Origin: Azospirillum sp. OGB3
GTDB taxonomy: Bacteria; Pseudomonadota; Alphaproteobacteria; Azospirillales; Azospirillaceae
Assembly (NCBI RefSeq): GCF_014192915.1
Contig: NZ_JACHYN010000002.1
Coordinates: forward strand, 310,001-374,000
Reading direction: 5' to 3'
Length of the DNA stretch: 64,000 nucleotides
Shown here: positions 61,990 through 64,000 of the stretch, piece by piece
How the letters are laid out: each line of letters starts with the position of its first letter
Numbering within the stretch: the stretch's first letter is position 1
Notes under the pieces: model-generated
Told to the model about the DNA's origin: nothing
Seen by the model: the letters and a program-made list of their open reading frames with translations, nothing else
Database searches by the model: none
Translations under genes and position numbers: made by a program

Positions 61990-62745
61990 ATGACCCGCAT
62001 CCGCCCCGCCGCCCTGGCGCTCGCCGCCGCGCTGGCCCTTCCGACGGGGCTGCTGGCCCCCGCCCTCCAGGCGCAGAGCCCGATGGACGACGCCCAGCGC
62101 AAGGCCGTCGAGGAGGTCGTGCGCGACTACATCCTGAAGAACCCGGAGATCATCCTGGAGGCCGTGGACTCGCTCCAGAAGCGCCAGAAGATGGCCGAGG
62201 AGCAGAAGGCCAAGGCGGCGCTGGCCGACAACAAGGCGGCGCTGTTCCAGAACCCCGCCGATCCGGTGGCCGGCAACCCCAAGGGCGACGTGACGGTGGT
62301 CGAGTTCTTCGACTATCAGTGCGGCTACTGCAAGGCCGTGCAGGCCGACACCGAGCGCCTGATCAAGGACGACGGCAAGCTGCGCTTCGTCTTCAAGGAG
62401 TTCCCGATCCTCAGCCCGGCCTCGCTGACCGCGGCCAAGGCGGCCCTGGCGTCGCGCGGGCAGGGCAAGTATCTGGAGTTCCACAACGCGCTGATGGCCC
62501 ACCGCGGCCAGCTCGACGACGACGTGATCCAGCGGCTGGCCAAGTCGGTCGGGCTGGACACCGACAAGCTGAAGAAGGACATGAACAGCCCCGAGGTGCT
62601 GAAGGTCATCGCCGCCAACCAGGCGCTGGCCGAGGAGCTGGGCATCCGTGGCACCCCGGCCTTCGTCATCGGCGACGAGCTGGTCCCCGGCGCCATCAAG
62701 CTGGAGCAGATGAAGGACCTCGTCGCCGCGGCCCGCAAGGGCTGA
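61990..62745 (+). CDS. DsbA-family thiol oxidoreductase (Com1/ScsC-like)
   Basis: 251 residues with a signal peptide (about 1-29). A short helical N-terminal region (33-82) probably drives oligomerisation. The thioredoxin fold follows with CGYC at about 111-114, a cis-Pro in RGTPAFVIG and DELVPGAI near the end. It oxidises or isomerises disulfides in periplasmic proteins. It starts 108 bases after the protease gene and may be cotranscribed with it. Confidence 0.92.
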   Translation: MTRIRPAALALAAALALPTGLLAPALQAQSPMDDAQRKAVEEVVRDYILKNPEIILEAVDSLQKRQKMAEEQKAKAALADNKAALFQNPADPVAGNPKGDVTVVEFFDYQCGYCKAVQADTERLIKDDGKLRFVFKEFPILSPASLTAAKAALASRGQGKYLEFHNALMAHRGQLDDDVIQRLAKSVGLDTDKLKKDMNSPEVLKVIAANQALAEELGIRGTPAFVIGDELVPGAIKLEQMKDLVAAARKG

Positions 62746-62762
62746 GCCGGGGGCGAGGGCTG

Positions 62763-63377
62763 ATGATGACCAAGCCGACCACCGTCGTCTTCGACATCGG
62801 GCAGGTGCTCATCGAATGGGACCCGCGGCATCTCTACCGCGAGCTGTTCGACGGGTACGAGGACCTGATGGAGGACTTCCTCGACAGCGTCTGCACCCCC
62901 GCCTGGAACCTGGAGCAGGACCGCGGCCGCCCGTGGGACGAGGCGGTTGCCGTCCTGGCCGCCGAGTTCCCCGACTGCCGCGAGCTGATCCGCGCCTACC
63001 ACGAGCGGTGGGAGGAGATGGTGCCCGGCCCGATGGCCGGGACGCCGGAGATCCTGATGGAGCTGAAGCAGCGCGGGACGCCGCTCTACTCCATCACCAA
63101 CTTCTCGTCGGAGAAGCTGGCGCTGACCCGCAGGCGCTTTGATTTCCTGAACGTCTTCGACGGGATCATCGTGTCCGGCGACGAGGGGCTGGTGAAGCCG
63201 GATCCGGCGATTTTCCAGCTCCTGCTGGACCGCTACGGCTTGTCGGCGGCGGACTGCTGCTTCATCGACGACAGCCCGGCCAACGTCGAGACCGCCCGCG
63301 TCCTCGGCATGACGGCGCACCGTTTCTCCGGCGCCGCCAGCCTGCGCGCCGAACTGGAGGAGCTGGGGCTTCTGTAG
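62763..63377 (+). CDS. HAD-superfamily hydrolase (YihX/haloacid dehalogenase-like)
   Basis: 204 residues. HAD motifs: I FDIGQVLIEWD (the second Asp replaced by Gly-Gln, seen in the YihX branch), II SITNFSSEK, III KPDPAIF and IV FIDDSPANVE. Likely a small-sugar or phosphate-ester phosphatase. It follows the DsbA-like gene by 17 bases. A terminator overlaps its stop. Confidence 0.88.
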   Translation: MMTKPTTVVFDIGQVLIEWDPRHLYRELFDGYEDLMEDFLDSVCTPAWNLEQDRGRPWDEAVAVLAAEFPDCRELIRAYHERWEEMVPGPMAGTPEILMELKQRGTPLYSITNFSSEKLALTRRRFDFLNVFDGIIVSGDEGLVKPDPAIFQLLLDRYGLSAADCCFIDDSPANVETARVLGMTAHRFSGAASLRAELEELGLL

Positions 63378-63390
63378 CCCCAGCCTTTCC
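63362..63390 (+). terminator. Intrinsic terminator overlapping the HAD gene stop
   Basis: GCTGGGGCT-TCTGT-AGCCCCAGC, then CTTTCC. The stem includes the last codons and the TAG. The T-run is weak. Confidence 0.6.
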
Positions 63391-63953
63391 TACGCCGTGT
63401 CGCCCGGGTAGCGGATGGCGACGACCTCGATCTGCTCCAGCCCGGCGGGGGTGCGCAGGTCCACCACGTCGCCCTCCTGCGCCTTCAGCAGGGCGCGGGC
63501 GATGGGCGAAATCCAGCTCACATGGGCGCGGTCCATGTCCACTTCGTCGGCGCCGACGATGGTGATGGTGTTCTCCGTCCCGTCTTCCCGCGCGTAGGTG
63601 ACGGTGGCGCCGAAGAACACGCGGTCGCGGTTCTTCTGAAGCGTGGGATCGACCACCTCCGCCGATTCCAGGCGCTTGGTCAGGAAGCGGATGCGCCGGT
63701 CGATCTCACGCAGGCGCTTCTTGCCGTAGATGTAGTCGCCGTTCTCCGAGCGGTCGCCGTTGCCGGCCGCCCAGGACACCACCTCGACCACCTTCGGGCG
63801 CTCGACGCGCAGCAGCGACCGCAACTCCTCCTGCATGCGCTGGAAGCCTTCGGGGGTCATGTAGTTCTTCACGCCCTTGGGCAAGGGTTTGGGATCGTCG
63901 GCCTCGTCGTCGTCGGGGGCGGAGTCGTTCTCCCGGGTGAAGGCCTTGCTCAT
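63390..63953 (-). CDS. greB: Transcription elongation factor GreB
   Basis: 187 residues, with an acidic N-terminal extension of about 25 residues. Gre coiled-coil tip NGDRSENGDYIYGKKR (about 70-85) and the C-terminal FKBP-like domain (FFGATVTYAREDGTENTITI, SWISPIARALLKAQEGD) are clear. It stimulates RNA polymerase to cut backtracked transcripts. GreB rather than GreA by the longer basic region and KRLESAEVVD. The end of the window follows. Confidence 0.93.
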   Translation of the reverse strand: MSKAFTRENDSAPDDDEADDPKPLPKGVKNYMTPEGFQRMQEELRSLLRVERPKVVEVVSWAAGNGDRSENGDYIYGKKRLREIDRRIRFLTKRLESAEVVDPTLQKNRDRVFFGATVTYAREDGTENTITIVGADEVDMDRAHVSWISPIARALLKAQEGDVVDLRTPAGLEQIEVVAIRYPGDTA

Positions 63954-64000
63954 GGTCGGGACCCTTCGCGGTTCTCAGGAAAAGGAAAAGGCGCCGCGAG

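Noticed and set aside
59173-62745. 1190-residue plus-strand frame
   Set aside because: It runs through the antisense of the GGT-like gene and out of frame of the M48 protease; only its last 251 codons (DsbA-like) are real.

Overview
The window is high-GC DNA (roughly two-thirds G+C by eye) from an alphaproteobacterial chromosome, most likely Rhodospirillales and probably Azospirillum or a close relative. The evidence is the gene content and order (aroQ-accB-accC-aat-DUF2155-NDUFA12; waaA-lpxK-acyltransferase; ubiA-rsmE-gshA), the many chemotaxis and stress genes, and GGAAC-N16/17-(C/G)GTT promoter motifs of the alphaproteobacterial EcfG general stress sigma factor. Many genes are essential or housekeeping (leuA, accBC, lpxK, waaA, ubiA, gshA), so this is core chromosome rather than a plasmid. 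I found no rRNA, tRNA or CRISPR array.

Layout. 1-755: an AT-richer segment of unknown origin runs in frame into the last third of glyS, which looks like an insertion or assembly boundary. 756-4.9 kb: a MITE/REP-like repeat, leuA with a Leu-codon leader peptide, lrgAB and an alpha/beta hydrolase. 5.1-12.9 kb: a stress and sugar module, with a small hydrophilic protein behind an EcfG-type promoter, a translationally coupled DUF3775/SRPBCC/alcohol dehydrogenase operon, a ThuA-like protein, treZ and a debranching enzyme. 13.1-15.7 kb: a PAS kinase lacking the phospho-acceptor His, a 500-base gap with a perfect DnaA box, and two small proteins. 15.7-21.7 kb: envelope genes (NodB deacetylase, L,D-transpeptidase, MepK-like peptidase) mixed with ribosome-hibernation candidates (DUF2934, HPF-cold-shock fusion, baeRF/Balon-like protein), two of these units behind EcfG-type promoters. 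21.8-30.3 kb: XRE regulator, membrane chemoreceptor, CDF metal exporter, dynamin-like GTPase and solute-binding protein.

30.4-36.2 kb: aroQ-accBC, RNase T2, aat, DUF2155, a glycine-zipper lipoprotein, an MlaD-type protein and NDUFA12. 36.3-40.2 kb: lipid A/Kdo genes and a LysE exporter. 40.5-46.6 kb: a soluble globin-like chemoreceptor, a PlcP/Agt-like pair divergent from a diacylglycerol kinase (a plausible membrane-lipid remodelling set), and a 536-residue protein I do not recognise. 46.7-54.5 kb: CigR-like protein, pmbA, DoxX, DUF3616, ubiD, AlkD-like protein, ETFB-type methyltransferase and a CHAP protein. 54.5-64 kb: ubiA, rsmE, gshA, a second MITE-like repeat, an aminotransferase, a gamma-glutamyltransferase-like lipoprotein lacking its catalytic Thr, an M48 protease, a DsbA-like protein, a HAD phosphatase and greB.

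Functionally the window joins envelope building and lipid homeostasis to a general stress response that appears to reach ribosome hibernation, trehalose/glycogen metabolism and small protective proteins. The strongest candidates for new biology are the stress-controlled hibernation pair, the leuA leader, the probable pseudo-enzymes (kinase without His, GGT without Thr, chemoreceptor without an evident heme His) and the unrecognised 536-residue protein.
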